Source: Salipiger bermudensis (GTDB lineage: Bacteria; Pseudomonadota; Alphaproteobacteria; Rhodobacterales; Rhodobacteraceae). Taken from it: a DNA stretch of 64,000 bases. Positions within the stretch are counted from its first letter, which is position 1. The number at the start of each line of letters is the position of its first letter. Below the pieces are notes generated by a model that ran no database searches, was not told the origin of the DNA, and saw only the letters and a program-made list of their open reading frames with translations. Positions 36,561-47,093 of the stretch are shown here, piece by piece. Location of the stretch: contig NZ_JAIUZY010000003.1 of NCBI RefSeq assembly GCF_020171625.1, forward strand, positions 434,001 to 498,000. The letters run 5' to 3'. The position numbers were made by a program, and so were the translations under genes.

Positions 36561-38795
36561 ATGCCGGATGGCACGGAAAGCGAAAGCCGCAAGCTGCTTG
36601 GCCGGCTCCGCGACACCATGGCCGAAGAAGCGGCCGGGCAGGAGCGGCTGGACAAGATCACGCATCTGACGGCGGATTCGATGGGCACCGAAGTGTGCTC
36701 CATCTACCTGTTCCGTGATGAGCAGACGCTCGAGCTTTGTGCCACCGAGGGCCTGAAGCAGGAAGCGGTGCACCACACCCGGATGAAGCTGGGCGAGGGC
36801 CTTGTCGGCCGCGTCGCGCGCACTGGTCAGATGGTCAACACCGCCGACGCCCCCTCCGAGCGCGGCTTCCGCTACATGCCCGAGACCGGCGAAGAGATCT
36901 ATTCGAGCTTCCTCGGCCTGCCGATCCAGCGCCTCGGGGAAAAGCTCGGCGTGCTGGTGGTGCAGACCAAGGACAAGCGCGAGTTCACCTCGGACGAGAT
37001 CTACGCGCTGGAAGTGGTGGCGATGGTGCTGGCCGAGATGGCCGAGCTTGGCGCCTTCATCGGCGAGGGCGCGGCGCTCAAGGCGCGCCATACCCAGCCG
37101 GCGATGATCCGCGGCGTCACCGGGCAGGAAGGCACAGCCGAGGGCCATGTCTGGCTGCACGAACCGCGCGTCGTGGTGACCAACCTCGTCACCGACGATC
37201 CCCAGCGCGAGCGCGACCGGCTGGAGGTGGCGATCGAGGAGCTGCGCGTCAGCGTCGACGAGATGCTCGAGGGCGCCAGCGGCGAGCAGCTCGAGGTTCT
37301 CGAGGCCTACCGCATGTTCGCCAACTCCAAGGGCTGGCGCACCCGCATGGCCGAGGACATCGACCGCGGCCTCTCTGCCGAGGCGGCGGTCGAGAAAGAG
37401 CAATCGGTTGCCCGCGCCCGCATGAGCCAGGTCGCCGATCCTTACCTGCGCGAGCGGCTGCACGATCTCGACGACCTGTCGAACCGGCTGCTGCGCATCC
37501 TCACCGGTCAGGGCCGCGAGACCGGCGCCGAGATGCCCGCCGATCCGATTCTCGTGGCGCGCAACATCGGCCCCGGCGAGCTGCTGGATTACGGACGCCG
37601 CCTGAAGGGCCTCGTGCTCGAGGAGGGCTCGGTCGGCAGCCACGCGGCGATCGTCGCGCGGGCGCTGGCGATCCCGCTGGTCATCCATGCCAGCCGTGTC
37701 ACCAACGAGGCGCTGAACGGCGATCACATCATGGTCGATGGCGATCAGGGGCTGGTGCACCTGCGTCCCGACGACAGCATCGTCACCGCGTTCCGCGACA
37801 AGATCGCCATGCAGGCGCAGGCGCAGGAACGCTACGCCTCGATCCGCCAGAAGCCCGCGACCTCGCTCTGCGGCAGGCGCGTGCACCTGCTGATGAATGC
37901 CGGCCTGCTGGCCGACCTGCCCTCGCTGCCATCCTCTGGCGCCGAAGGCGTGGGGCTGTTCCGCACCGAGCTGCAATTCCTGATCCGCAACAAGATGCCG
38001 CGCCGCACCGAGCTGGTCGAGGTCTACAAGAGGGTGATGGACTCCGCCGGTGACAAGCCGGTGGTGTTCCGCACGCTCGACATCGGTTCGGACAAGGTGC
38101 TGCCCTACATGAAGCCCACCGACGAGCCCAACCCGGCGCTTGGCTGGCGGGCGATCCGCGTCGGCCTCGACAAGCCGGGCGTGATGCGGATGCAGATCCA
38201 GGCCCTGCTGCGCGCCTCCGGGGGGCGGCCGCTGTCGGTGATGTTCCCCTTCGTCGCGCAATACGAGGAGTTCCGCGCCGCGCGCGCCGAGGTCAATAAG
38301 GCTCTCGGCATCGAGCGCAAGCTCGGCCACGCGGTGCCCGAGAAGATCACCATCGGCACCATGCTCGAGACCCCGAGCCTCGCCTACGCATCGAAGAAGT
38401 TCTTCGAGGATGTCGAGTTCATCTCAATCGGCGGCAACGATCTGAAGCAGTTCTTCTTCGCCGCCGACCGCGAGAACGAGCGGGTCCGGCGGCGCTATGA
38501 CACGCTCAACGTCAGCTTCCTGACCTTCCTCGAGCAGATCGTTCAGCGCTGCTCCGAGACCGGCACGCCGCTGAGCTTCTGCGGCGAGGATGCGGGACGG
38601 CCGATCGAGGCGGTCTGCCTCGCCGCCATCGGACTGCACCGCCTGTCGATGCGCCCGGCCTCCATCGGGCCGGTGAAGAGCCTGATCATGCGCACCGATC
38701 TCGACGCGCTCTACGATGTGATCTGCGATGCCCGCGACCGCGGCGAGCAGTCGGTGCGCGACTCAGTGCTCGAGTACCTGCGCTGGAACGGCTGA
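36561..38795 (+). CDS. ptsP: Phosphoenolpyruvate-protein phosphotransferase of the nitrogen PTS (EI-Ntr)
   Basis: Starts the nitrogen phosphotransferase cascade by taking phosphate from PEP and passing it to NPr (PtsO) and EIIA-Ntr. The 744-aa protein has an N-terminal GAF domain (about 15-165) for nitrogen-state sensing. The phospho-acceptor is His361 in SVGSHAAIVAR, and the PEP-binding barrel has the catalytic-loop Cys674 in FCGEDAGRP. The ATG at 36561 was chosen because it gives the usual ESESRKLLGRLRD start; the frame extends to 36480, overlapping lysC. Other PTS-Ntr genes are not in the window. Confidence 0.95.
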   Translation: MPDGTESESRKLLGRLRDTMAEEAAGQERLDKITHLTADSMGTEVCSIYLFRDEQTLELCATEGLKQEAVHHTRMKLGEGLVGRVARTGQMVNTADAPSERGFRYMPETGEEIYSSFLGLPIQRLGEKLGVLVVQTKDKREFTSDEIYALEVVAMVLAEMAELGAFIGEGAALKARHTQPAMIRGVTGQEGTAEGHVWLHEPRVVVTNLVTDDPQRERDRLEVAIEELRVSVDEMLEGASGEQLEVLEAYRMFANSKGWRTRMAEDIDRGLSAEAAVEKEQSVARARMSQVADPYLRERLHDLDDLSNRLLRILTGQGRETGAEMPADPILVARNIGPGELLDYGRRLKGLVLEEGSVGSHAAIVARALAIPLVIHASRVTNEALNGDHIMVDGDQGLVHLRPDDSIVTAFRDKIAMQAQAQERYASIRQKPATSLCGRRVHLLMNAGLLADLPSLPSSGAEGVGLFRTELQFLIRNKMPRRTELVEVYKRVMDSAGDKPVVFRTLDIGSDKVLPYMKPTDEPNPALGWRAIRVGLDKPGVMRMQIQALLRASGGRPLSVMFPFVAQYEEFRAARAEVNKALGIERKLGHAVPEKITIGTMLETPSLAYASKKFFEDVEFISIGGNDLKQFFFAADRENERVRRRYDTLNVSFLTFLEQIVQRCSETGTPLSFCGEDAGRPIEAVCLAAIGLHRLSMRPASIGPVKSLIMRTDLDALYDVICDARDRGEQSVRDSVLEYLRWNG

Positions 38796-39136
38796 GCCGG
38801 ACGATCACTGCCGGCTGGCCCATCGGCGCGCCCGTTCGAACCAGCCGCGCCTGAAGCGGCCCGCCCGCGTCGTCCGCACCGCAAGTGAGCTTTGAAAAGC
38901 GCCCAACCAGATGATCGCTCTGGTCGGACGCCCCCTCGATCATGCACGCGTCGTGCGCCGTTCTGGCCACGGACACTCCCGCGCCTTTCGCGCGGGAGCG
39001 GCTTTGAAGCGAACAGGGTCGACAAGACCGCCGGCGCCGGCTGAACATCCCGCAGCCCGCACCTTCGCCCAGGCACCGCACGGGCCGGCTTTGCCGCCCC
39101 GCAGGTCCTGACTAGCGCCGAAACCCGAAAAAGTGG
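38796..39136. other. Convergent intergenic region after ptsP
   Basis: About 340 bases between two convergent genes. No supported gene or clear intrinsic terminator. A GTTCGAACC sequence near 38834 superficially resembles a tRNA T-arm, but no D-arm or acceptor fold can be drawn around it. Confidence 0.5.
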
Positions 39137-39886
39137 TTAACCCCGGATCATCTCGGCGCGCAGCGCCTCGACCAGAGCAGTACGCTCCTGCCCGCTGTCG
39201 CGCGCCAGCCTGAGCAGCCCGAAATGCACGAACGCCATCTGCTGGTAATAGCTGGTGTAGGCGTAATTCGTCGCCGCCCCCGCCGCCGCGCCAAGCACGG
39301 GAACGGTCTGCGCCGCGAGCTTCTGCCCCATCACCGTCGCCAGCTTCGGCGAGATGCTGCGGATCAGCCCGTGCACGGTGGTGCCGGTCAGCGTGACCCG
39401 GGCCGACAGGAACCCCATATCGGCGCCGTCGTCGTGCTCGAGCGGCCCCGCCGCGCCGAACACCGCAAGGCACTCGCGCCGGATCTCGGGGTCGTTCGGA
39501 TCGAAGCCGTGCTCGGCGGCGATGCCCTGAATGGCGCGCAGCAGCACCGTCGTGGTCACCGGCAGCTCGGCCAGCGCCGTCGGCAGCCCCCCGGCCCCGC
39601 CGGCGGCCCCCATGGCGGTGGTCAGCGCGGTGTTGAGCCAGCTTTTCTGGTCCGGCACCACCCCGCGCGAGCCGGCGGCGGCGCGCATCGCGGTCTCCAG
39701 CGCCCGTTCGGTGGCACTCTCGAGCCGGTCCTTGACCTTGTCCGGCAACCGCTCGAGCAGGTTTTCGGCCTGCCCTCCGATGATGTTGAGGACCTGCAGC
39801 CCCACGCCCCCCGCCGAGCGGTAGCGGCGCGCGAGCGCGGCGATCTCCTTGCTGGTGTCCACGGCGACAAGCTCCGTTCCGGTCAT
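39137..39886 (-). CDS. EcsC family protein
   Basis: A 249-aa protein of the EcsC family. Family markers are the hydrophobic GAAGGAGGLPTALAELPVTTT segment, the regular RAIQGIAAEHGFDPNDPEIRRE stretch and the glycine-rich PVLGAAAGAATNYAYTSYY segment near the C-terminus. In Bacillus EcsC accompanies the Ecs ABC transporter, but alphaproteobacterial members stand alone and are uncharacterised. The ATG at 39886 has AAGGAAGG upstream; the frame is open further, to 40117, through sequence that overlaps the acetyltransferase gene. Confidence 0.88.
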   Translation of the reverse strand: MTGTELVAVDTSKEIAALARRYRSAGGVGLQVLNIIGGQAENLLERLPDKVKDRLESATERALETAMRAAAGSRGVVPDQKSWLNTALTTAMGAAGGAGGLPTALAELPVTTTVLLRAIQGIAAEHGFDPNDPEIRRECLAVFGAAGPLEHDDGADMGFLSARVTLTGTTVHGLIRSISPKLATVMGQKLAAQTVPVLGAAAGAATNYAYTSYYQQMAFVHFGLLRLARDSGQERTALVEALRAEMIRG

Positions 39887-39935
39887 GGCGGCCTTCCTTC
39901 TTCTCAATAAGAAGATCGGTCCCCGTCGCCGGAAT

Positions 39936-40451
39936 TCAAGCGTAGCGTGTGACCTCGCCGGCCACGCCCTGCCACGCGCCGGGCACCAGCTCGAGCCCGA
40001 GGATGCGCTCGGGATTGGTCGGGGGCGGCATCTCGACGCCCGAAAGGTGCCGGAAGCCGAAGCGCTTGTAGTAGGGCTCGTCGCCCACCAGCAGCACCCG
40101 CGACCATTCCAGCGCACGGGCGCGTTCGACGGTGTCGCGGATCAGCGCCGCGCCCAGGCCCTCGCCCTGCGCCGTGGGATGCACCGCCACCGGCCCCAGG
40201 AGCAGCGCGTGCCACGGCCCGATGCGCACCGGCCAGTAGCGGATGGCGCCGCCGAGGATGCCGCTTTCGTCGCGGGCCACCCGGCACAGCTCGGCCACCG
40301 GCGGCACCTCGCCGCGCAGGCGATAGGACGAAAGCAGCGTCCGCCCGGGGGCAAAACTCAGGTCGTAGAGCGCTTCGACCTCCCACCAGTCGGCCGGCTT
40401 TTCCTGTGACAGCGTGAACAGCGCCGCTTCTCCCGTGCATTCATCCGTCAT
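39936..40451 (-). CDS. GNAT family N-acetyltransferase
   Basis: A 171-aa acetyl-CoA-dependent acyltransferase of unknown acceptor. The acetyl-CoA loop is AVHPTAQGEGLGAALIR (Q/R-x2-G-x-G/A) near residues 98-114, preceded by LLLGPVAV. The closing region has GDEPYYKRFGFRHL, as in YhbS-type predicted acetyltransferases. The ATG at 40451 (MTDECTG) is preceded by AGG; a GTG start at 40472 would add seven residues. It diverges from the flavin reductase gene, sharing a 49-base promoter region. Confidence 0.9.
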   Translation of the reverse strand: MTDECTGEAALFTLSQEKPADWWEVEALYDLSFAPGRTLLSSYRLRGEVPPVAELCRVARDESGILGGAIRYWPVRIGPWHALLLGPVAVHPTAQGEGLGAALIRDTVERARALEWSRVLLVGDEPYYKRFGFRHLSGVEMPPPTNPERILGLELVPGAWQGVAGEVTRYA

Positions 40452-40500
40452 TCGGCCTATCTGTTTCGGCACAAAGCTGCAAACAGTTGAGAGGACAGCA

Positions 40501-41103
40501 ATGTTCTACCGTCCCGAGGATGGCCACGGCCTGCCCCACAACCCGTTCAACGCCATCGTCAGCCCGCGCCCGATCGGCTGGATTTCGACCCGCGGCGCCA
40601 TGGGCGACAATCTGGCGCCCTACAGCTTCTTCAATGCCGTGGCCTACGTGCCGCCGCAGGTGATGTTCTCGTCGACCTCCCAGAAGGACGACCGCGGCGA
40701 CACCAAGGACAGCGTCGCCCAGCTGCGCGAGACCGGCATGTTCTGCGTCAACATCGTCGAGTTCGCCATGCGCGACGCGATGAACCTGACCTCCGGCCCA
40801 TGGGAGGCCGGCAAGGACGAGTTCGCGCTGGCCGGGCTCGAGAAGGCCGAGTGCGAGACCATCGACTGCCCGCGCGTAGCCGCGGCGCCGGCGGCGCTGG
40901 AATGCCGGGTGGTGGAGATCGTCAAGCTGCCGGGCGCGGCCAATTTCGCCACCTTCGGCGAGGTCACCGGCGTGCATATCCGCGATGATTGCCTCGTCGA
41001 CGGACGCTTCGACATCACCACCTTCCAGCCCCTGACGCGCCTCGGCTACCGCGACTACTCGGTGATCCGCGACGTCTTCGAACTCAAGCGCCCCGGCGAA
41101 TGA
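40501..41103 (+). CDS. Flavin reductase family protein (FMN-binding, DIM6/NTAB type)
   Basis: A 200-aa flavin-binding protein; family members reduce FMN or bind it as a partner for monooxygenases. Characteristic segments are NPFNAIVSPRPIGWIS near the start, LAPYSFFNAVAYVPPQVMFS, and the late LTRLGYRDYSVI. The ATG at 40501 follows GAGG at a good distance. No monooxygenase gene is adjacent, so its partner is unknown. A longer frame from 40414 overlaps the divergent acetyltransferase gene and is rejected. Confidence 0.88.
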   Translation: MFYRPEDGHGLPHNPFNAIVSPRPIGWISTRGAMGDNLAPYSFFNAVAYVPPQVMFSSTSQKDDRGDTKDSVAQLRETGMFCVNIVEFAMRDAMNLTSGPWEAGKDEFALAGLEKAECETIDCPRVAAAPAALECRVVEIVKLPGAANFATFGEVTGVHIRDDCLVDGRFDITTFQPLTRLGYRDYSVIRDVFELKRPGE

Positions 41104-41148
41104 CCCCCTCCGCCTGAGGGCGCCCGCGCCCACCACAGGCCAGCCCCC

Positions 41149-41214
41149 CTTCTCTACGCCGGCAAATACTCCGGGGGAGTCCGCGCGCCTCGCGCGGACG
41201 GGGGCAGCGCCCCC
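41149..41214 (-). repeat. Intergenic terminator-like repeat, copy 2
   Basis: In minus-strand sense it holds two GC hairpins (GGGGGC-GCT-GCCCCC and GTCCGCGCG / CGCGCGGAC) followed by GAGTATTTGCCGGCGTAGAGAAG. It lies between two convergent genes. Its core matches copy 1 at 14456 and the copies near 45458-45553. Confidence 0.6.
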
Positions 41215-41350
41215 GAAACGGACCCTGCCACAAGCCCCAACCGTCGGCAGACCGGAATACCCAACCAAACGGGGCGCGCACCGCAAGGTGCGCGCCCCCT
41301 GGCGACGCGGGCGAAGCCCGCGGCGCAATCCCTCCTGACACATCCGGCGA

Positions 41351-42979
41351 TCAGTGCCCGCCGAGGATCCCCGTGCGCACGTGGTAATCCACCGCCAGCG
41401 CGTAATCGGGGTCGTCGTCGCTGTCGACCATCAGGTGCCCGGCCTTGCTCAGCAGCCGGTGACAGTCCCGCGACAGGTGGCGCAGCTGCAGCCGCTTGCC
41501 GGCGGCCTCGTATTTCGCCGCCATCGCCTCGATCGCCTGCAGCGCCGACTGGTCGACCACCCGGCTGTCGGCGAAGTCGACGATCACCGTCTGCGGGTCC
41601 TCGGCCACGTTGAAGATCTCGGCAAAGCCCTCGGCCGATCCGAAGAACAGCGGCCCCTGCACCTGGTAGACCTTGGCGCCCTCGGGCGTGGTGTAGCTGC
41701 GCGCGTGGATGCGGCGGGCATTGTTCCAGGCGTAGGCCAGCGCCGAGACGATCACCCCCACGACCACCGCGACAGCGAGGTCTTCGTAGACCGTCACCAC
41801 GGTCACCAGCACGATGACGAAGGCGTCCGTGAGCGGCACGCGGAACAGGATCCGCAGCGAGTTCCACGCGAAGGTGCCGATCACCACCATGAACATCACG
41901 CCCACCAGCGCCGCCAGCGGGATCAGCTCGATCAGCGGCGAAGCGAAGAGGATGAAGCTCAGCAGGAACAGCGCCGCCGCGATGCCGGCGATGCGGGTGC
42001 GGCCGCCGGAATTCACGTTGATCATCGACTGGCCGATCATCGCGCAACCGCCCATGCCGCCGAAGAAGCCAGTGACGGTGTTGGCCGCCCCCTGCGCGAT
42101 GCACTCCTGGCTGGCGCCGCCGCGCTGGCCGGTCATCTCGCCCACGAGGTTGAGCGTCAGCAGGCTTTCGATCAGGCCGATCGCGGCGAGGATCACAGCG
42201 TAGGGCAGGATGATCTCCAGCGTCTCCCAGTTCAGCGGCACCGCCGGGATGTGGAAGGCCGGCAGACCGCCTTGGATCGAGGCCAGATCGCCGACCCGCG
42301 GCGTGTCGAGCCCGAGCGCGATCACCAGAACGGCTGTGACGGCGATGCCCGCGAGCGGGGCGGGGATGATCTTGGTCAGCTTCGGCAGCAGCCAGATCAC
42401 CGCCATGGTCAGCGCCACCAGCCCCAGCATCAGGTAAAGCGGCATCCCGCTGAGCCATTCGCCGCCCGACGTGCCATGCCCCGAGACCTCGGCGCTGCCC
42501 GGCACCTTGAACTGGGTGAGCTGCGCCATGAAGATCACGATGGCAAGCCCGTTGACGAAGCCCAGCATCACCGGGTGCGGCACCAGCCGAATGAACTTGC
42601 CCCAGTGCATGACCCCGGCAAAGATCTGCAGGATGCCCATCAGCACGACGGTGGCGAAGAGGTATTCCACCCCGTGATCGGCCACCAGCGCCACCATGAC
42701 CACCGCCAGCGCGCCCGTGGCGCCCGAGATCATCCCCGGCCGGCCGCCGATCACTGCGGTGATCAACCCGACCATGAAGGCGGCGTAGAGCCCCACCAGC
42801 GGGTGCACGCCGGCGACGAAGGCGAAGGCCACCGCCTCGGGCACGAGAGCGAGAGCCACGGTCAGGCCCGACAGCAGGTCGGTCTTGATCTGGCCCGGCG
42901 TCAGCCGGGTGGTGGGCGCGATGCTGAGATCGGGCATCGAAATGCGTCTGGCGTATCGTGCCAGGAGGGCCTTTGCCAT
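41351..42979 (-). CDS. SulP family anion transporter with C-terminal STAS domain
   Basis: A 542-aa membrane transporter for sulfate, bicarbonate or another anion. The N-terminal part starts DLLSGLTVALALVPEAVAFA, the SulP signature, and holds about 11-14 membrane segments, with GFFGGMGGCAMIGQSMINV as another family mark. The cytoplasmic STAS domain lies at about residues 425-530, with the motif VDFADSRVVDQSALQAIEAM. It stands alone and upstream of no carbonic anhydrase gene, so the anion is uncertain. ATG at 42979. Confidence 0.93.
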   Translation of the reverse strand: MAKALLARYARRISMPDLSIAPTTRLTPGQIKTDLLSGLTVALALVPEAVAFAFVAGVHPLVGLYAAFMVGLITAVIGGRPGMISGATGALAVVMVALVADHGVEYLFATVVLMGILQIFAGVMHWGKFIRLVPHPVMLGFVNGLAIVIFMAQLTQFKVPGSAEVSGHGTSGGEWLSGMPLYLMLGLVALTMAVIWLLPKLTKIIPAPLAGIAVTAVLVIALGLDTPRVGDLASIQGGLPAFHIPAVPLNWETLEIILPYAVILAAIGLIESLLTLNLVGEMTGQRGGASQECIAQGAANTVTGFFGGMGGCAMIGQSMINVNSGGRTRIAGIAAALFLLSFILFASPLIELIPLAALVGVMFMVVIGTFAWNSLRILFRVPLTDAFVIVLVTVVTVYEDLAVAVVVGVIVSALAYAWNNARRIHARSYTTPEGAKVYQVQGPLFFGSAEGFAEIFNVAEDPQTVIVDFADSRVVDQSALQAIEAMAAKYEAAGKRLQLRHLSRDCHRLLSKAGHLMVDSDDDPDYALAVDYHVRTGILGGH

Positions 42980-43223
42980 GAGTCTGTCCTGTTGCTTTGC
43001 TGCTGCGCGCCTGCGCGGATACTGCAGCGCGGCAAAAATTGCCAGCGTTTCGACCCGCGACGCCGCGCCTGCAACGGTCCAAGGCCGTTTCTAAAGCCGC
43101 CCAACCGATCGCGCGGGCGCCCGGGGGCTGTCCGCGAGCCTCCAGCCCTGTTTCTCGGCCTTTTCATCCGCGCCCGCCGCGGGCACTCTGGCCCCCGAGA
43201 CACGGCAGCGGCACGGAGGCCCC

Positions 43224-44099
<876 letters not shown>

Positions 44100-44249
44100 G
44101 CGGCCCGTTCCATCTCAGCGCAGTGCGATCGCGCATGACAGATCCCGGCCCGCAGTGAGGCCTCCGCGGGACAGTCTCCGACGACATCCCGCAACCCTGT
44201 TGCCAGTCAACGCGCAAAGCGACACTCTGCGCGCAAACAAGGAGTTGTG

Positions 44250-44873
44250 ATGCCCCTCGACCTCTGGCTTACCTTCGTCGCCGCCTCGACCGCGCTGTTG
44301 CTGATCCCCGGACCGACGGTCCTGCTGGTGCTGTCCTACGCGCTGTCCAAGGGCCGCTCGGTCGCCGTGGCCTCCGCCGCGGGCGTGGCGCTCGGCGACC
44401 TCACCGCCATGACGCTGTCGCTCGCCGGGCTCGGCACGCTGGTGATGGCCTCCGCGACGCTGTTCACCGCGCTGAAATGGGCCGGCGCCGTCTATCTCGT
44501 CTGGCTCGGCGTCAAGCTGCTGCGCTCCGCCCCGACGAGCGGCCTTGCCCTGCCCGCCACCGAGGTCACCGCGACGGGCGTCTTCGTCCATGCCGCCGCG
44601 GTCACCGCGCTCAACCCCAAGAGCATCGCCTTCTTCATCGCCTTCGTGCCGCAGTTCCTGACGCCCTCCGCGCCGCTGCTGCCGCAATTCGCGATCCTCG
44701 TGACCACCTTCGTCACCCTCGCCGTGCTCAACGCGCTGGCCTACGCGCTTGCCGCCGACCGGCTGCGCAGCGCCATCGCCCGCCCCTCCGTCATCGCCTG
44801 GCTGACCCGCGCCGGCGGCGCCGCGCTGATCGGCATGGGGCTTCTGACCGCCACCCTTCGCCGCAGCGCCTGA
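44250..44873 (+). CDS. LysE family amino acid exporter/translocator
   Basis: A 207-aa membrane protein with six predicted helices. The LysE-type N-terminus is [20 protein letters not shown], followed by a [18 protein letters not shown] segment typical of RhtB-type exporters. Substrates are usually basic or neutral amino acids or related metabolites; the substrate is not given by sequence. The ATG at 44250 is right after a GTG; AAGGAG is spaced five bases from the ATG. It sits between mtnP and apt, eight bases before apt. Confidence 0.92.
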   Translation: MPLDLWLTFVAASTALLLIPGPTVLLVLSYALSKGRSVAVASAAGVALGDLTAMTLSLAGLGTLVMASATLFTALKWAGAVYLVWLGVKLLRSAPTSGLALPATEVTATGVFVHAAAVTALNPKSIAFFIAFVPQFLTPSAPLLPQFAILVTTFVTLAVLNALAYALAADRLRSAIARPSVIAWLTRAGGAALIGMGLLTATLRRSA

Positions 44874-44880
44874 GAGAGAC

Positions 44881-45420
44881 ATGATCCAGCAAAAACAGGT
44901 CCAAGACTACATCCGCTCCATCGTCGACTTCCCGCATGAGGGCATCATCTTCCGGGACGTGACCACGCTCTTCGCCGACCCGCGCGGCTTTCGCATCGCG
45001 GTCGACCAGCTGCTGCACCCCTATGCCGGCCTGCGATTCGACAAGGTGGTCGGGCTCGAGGCCCGCGGCTTCATCCTCGGCGGCGCGGTGGCGCACCAGC
45101 TCTCCGCCGGCTTCGTGCCGATCCGCAAGAAGGGCAAGCTGCCCGGCGCGGTGATCTCCGAAAGCTACACGCTGGAATACGGCGAGGCGGTGGTGGAGAT
45201 CCACGACGACGCCATCCGCCCCGGCGAACGCATCCTGCTTGTCGACGACCTGCTCGCCACCGGCGGCACCGCCGAGGCGGGCATCAAGCTGGTCGAGCGG
45301 CTGGGCGGCGAGATCATCGGCTGCGCCTTCATCATCGACCTGCCCGATCTCGGCGGCCGTACCCGGCTCGAGGCCATGGGCATGGACGTGCACGCGCTCT
45401 GTGCCTTCGAGGGGCACTGA
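44881..45420 (+). CDS. apt: Adenine phosphoribosyltransferase
   Basis: Converts adenine and PRPP to AMP. The 179-aa protein has the family start [36 protein letters not shown], the flexible loop RKKGKLPG, and the PRPP-binding motif [15 protein letters not shown]. It is seven bases after the LysE gene, in the same direction as mtnP. It would recover the adenine released by MtnP, so the three-gene run forms a methylthioadenosine salvage unit with an exporter in between. Confidence 0.97.
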   Translation: MIQQKQVQDYIRSIVDFPHEGIIFRDVTTLFADPRGFRIAVDQLLHPYAGLRFDKVVGLEARGFILGGAVAHQLSAGFVPIRKKGKLPGAVISESYTLEYGEAVVEIHDDAIRPGERILLVDDLLATGGTAEAGIKLVERLGGEIIGCAFIIDLPDLGGRTRLEAMGMDVHALCAFEGH

Positions 45421-45457
45421 CCCCGCCGCGCCCGGGGCCTTGGCCAAGGCCGCACCA

Positions 45458-45483
45458 TTTTGAGTATTTGGAACGTGAAGAAG
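45458..45483 (+). repeat. Intergenic terminator-like repeat, copy 3a
   Basis: TTTGAGTATTTGGAACGTGAAGAAG downstream of apt matches the GTATTT...GAAGAAG core of the repeats at 14456 and 41149, without a preceding hairpin of its own. Confidence 0.5.
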
Positions 45484-45503
45484 ATTAGGCGCGGCGCCCT
45501 GCC

Positions 45504-45553
45504 CTTCTCTTCGTCGAAAATACTCCGGGGAGCGTGAGGGGCTGGCCCCTCAC
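45504..45553 (-). repeat. Intergenic terminator-like repeat, copy 3b, opposing 3a
   Basis: In minus-strand sense, a GTGAGGGGC/GCCCCTCAC hairpin is followed by CCCCGGAGTATTTTCGACGAAGAGAAG. It faces copy 3a across about 20 bases, so the apt-phaZ gap contains two copies pointing toward each other, one for each convergent gene. Confidence 0.55.
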
Positions 45554-45671
45554 CGGCCTGCCCTCTCCACAAGCCACGACCAGCGGCAAGCGCGTCACGC
45601 CGCCAGAGACGCCGAGGCCCCCGCCGGGGCGGGGGCCGAGACAGACTGTGCGCCGCAGGCGCGCCGTCAGG

Positions 45672-46931
45672 TCAGGCCGCGTTGGCGGCGCTGCGAGGTT
45701 TGCCGGCGTTGGCGTCGATGAACTCGAGCACCAGCGGACGGATGTTGTTGCGCCAGCTCTTGCCGGCGAAGATGCCGTAATGGCCGGCGCCCGGCTCCAG
45801 GTGCGACGCCTTCTTCGCATCCGAGAGCCCGGTGCAGAGATCCAGCGCCGCGACGCATTGGCCGGGGGCCGAGATGTCGTCGTTGGCGCCCTCGACGGTC
45901 TTTACCGCCACGTCGGTGATCTTGCCGATATCGACCTGCTTGCCGTCAACCATGAAGCGGTTCTCGGCGATCTCGCCGTTCTTGAAGATCCGCTCCACCG
46001 TCGAGAGATAGAATTCCGCCGGCATGTCCATCACCGCGAGATACTCGTCGTAGAAGCGGTTGTGGGCATCGTGATCCGAGGCCTCGCCGCGGGTCACCCG
46101 CAGGATCTGGTCGTTGAACGCCTTGGCGTGCCGCTCGGCGTTCATCGCGATGAACGAGGTCAGCTGCAGCAGGCCGGGATAGACCAGACGGCCCACGCCC
46201 TTGTACTTGAAGCCCACGCGCTGGATCATCGATTCCTCGAGCTGGCCCATGGTCACGCGGTGGCCGAAATCGGTTACCTCGGTGGGCGTCGCGTTGGGAT
46301 CGATCGGGCCGCCGATCAGGGTCAGCGTGCGGGGCTGCGCCTTGGGGTCGAGCTCGGCCAGGTAGGCGGTCGCCGCCAGCGTCAGCGGCGCCGGCTGGCA
46401 CACCGCGATGACGTTGGTCTCGGGGCCCATGTGGCGCATGAACTCCATCAGGTAGAGCGTGTAATCCTCGATATCGAACTTGCCGCAGCTCACCGGGATG
46501 TCGCGGGCGTTCTTCCAGTCGGTGACGTAGACCTCGGCATCGGGGATCAGCGAGATTACCGTGGAGCGCAGCAGCGTCGCGTAGTGGCCCGACATCGGGG
46601 CGACCAGCAAGATCTTGCGTGCCTTCTCCTCGCGGCCCGTCACGTTGAAGTGGATGAGGTTGCCGAAGGGTTTCTCGAGCACCGTCTCCTTCTGCACGAG
46701 GTGGTCCTTGCCGTCGTTGCAGGTGATGGTGCGGATGCCCCAGCTCGGCTTGACCACCATGCGCTCGTAGCTGCGCTCGGCCACCTCGCCCCAAGCCGCC
46801 ATCCAGGTCAGCGCCGGGTTCGGCATCGCCGCGAAGGCCGGGTAGGAGGCCATCGCCTTGGCGGTGGCGCCGAGCCATTGATTGGTGTTGCGAAGGGATT
46901 CCATCAGGTCGTAGGTCGCCATGAATCGCAT
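45672..46931 (-). CDS. phaZ: Intracellular poly(3-hydroxybutyrate) depolymerase
   Basis: Mobilises stored polyhydroxyalkanoate inside the cell. The 419-aa protein matches the intracellular PhaZ family, in which the nucleophile is a cysteine rather than a serine: here VCQPAPLTLA with Cys178. Family segments include LLVAPMSGHYATLLRSTV and VTDWKNARDIPVSCGKFDIEDY, and the HLEPGAGHYGIFAGKSWR region carries the catalytic His. There is no signal peptide, which fits intracellular polymer. AGGAGA precedes the ATG at 46931. It diverges from phaC across 162 bases. Confidence 0.95.
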   Translation of the reverse strand: MRFMATYDLMESLRNTNQWLGATAKAMASYPAFAAMPNPALTWMAAWGEVAERSYERMVVKPSWGIRTITCNDGKDHLVQKETVLEKPFGNLIHFNVTGREEKARKILLVAPMSGHYATLLRSTVISLIPDAEVYVTDWKNARDIPVSCGKFDIEDYTLYLMEFMRHMGPETNVIAVCQPAPLTLAATAYLAELDPKAQPRTLTLIGGPIDPNATPTEVTDFGHRVTMGQLEESMIQRVGFKYKGVGRLVYPGLLQLTSFIAMNAERHAKAFNDQILRVTRGEASDHDAHNRFYDEYLAVMDMPAEFYLSTVERIFKNGEIAENRFMVDGKQVDIGKITDVAVKTVEGANDDISAPGQCVAALDLCTGLSDAKKASHLEPGAGHYGIFAGKSWRNNIRPLVLEFIDANAGKPRSAANAA

Positions 46932-47093
46932 GAGCGAAGTCTCCTGTCTCGTGACACGCCCAAGCGTTCAGAGCCCTGGCCGCCCCCTCCTTTGCAGCCC
47001 GGACCGCTTCGACGTCAAATGGATTCGCCGCTTTGCCATCGGCTGCAGCGCCGTTATCGTTCTTGATAAGGAAGATAGGGGGGATTCGAGCGC

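Noticed and set aside
38820-38880. GTTCGAACC resembling a tRNA T-arm
   Set aside because: No D-arm, anticodon stem or acceptor pairing can be drawn around it on either strand.
46932-47093. PhaR operator in the phaZ-phaC divergent gap
   Set aside because: Only a lone GGCTGCAGC is present; there is no CTGC-N3-GCAG or CTGC-N4-GCAG pair as seen before the phasins.
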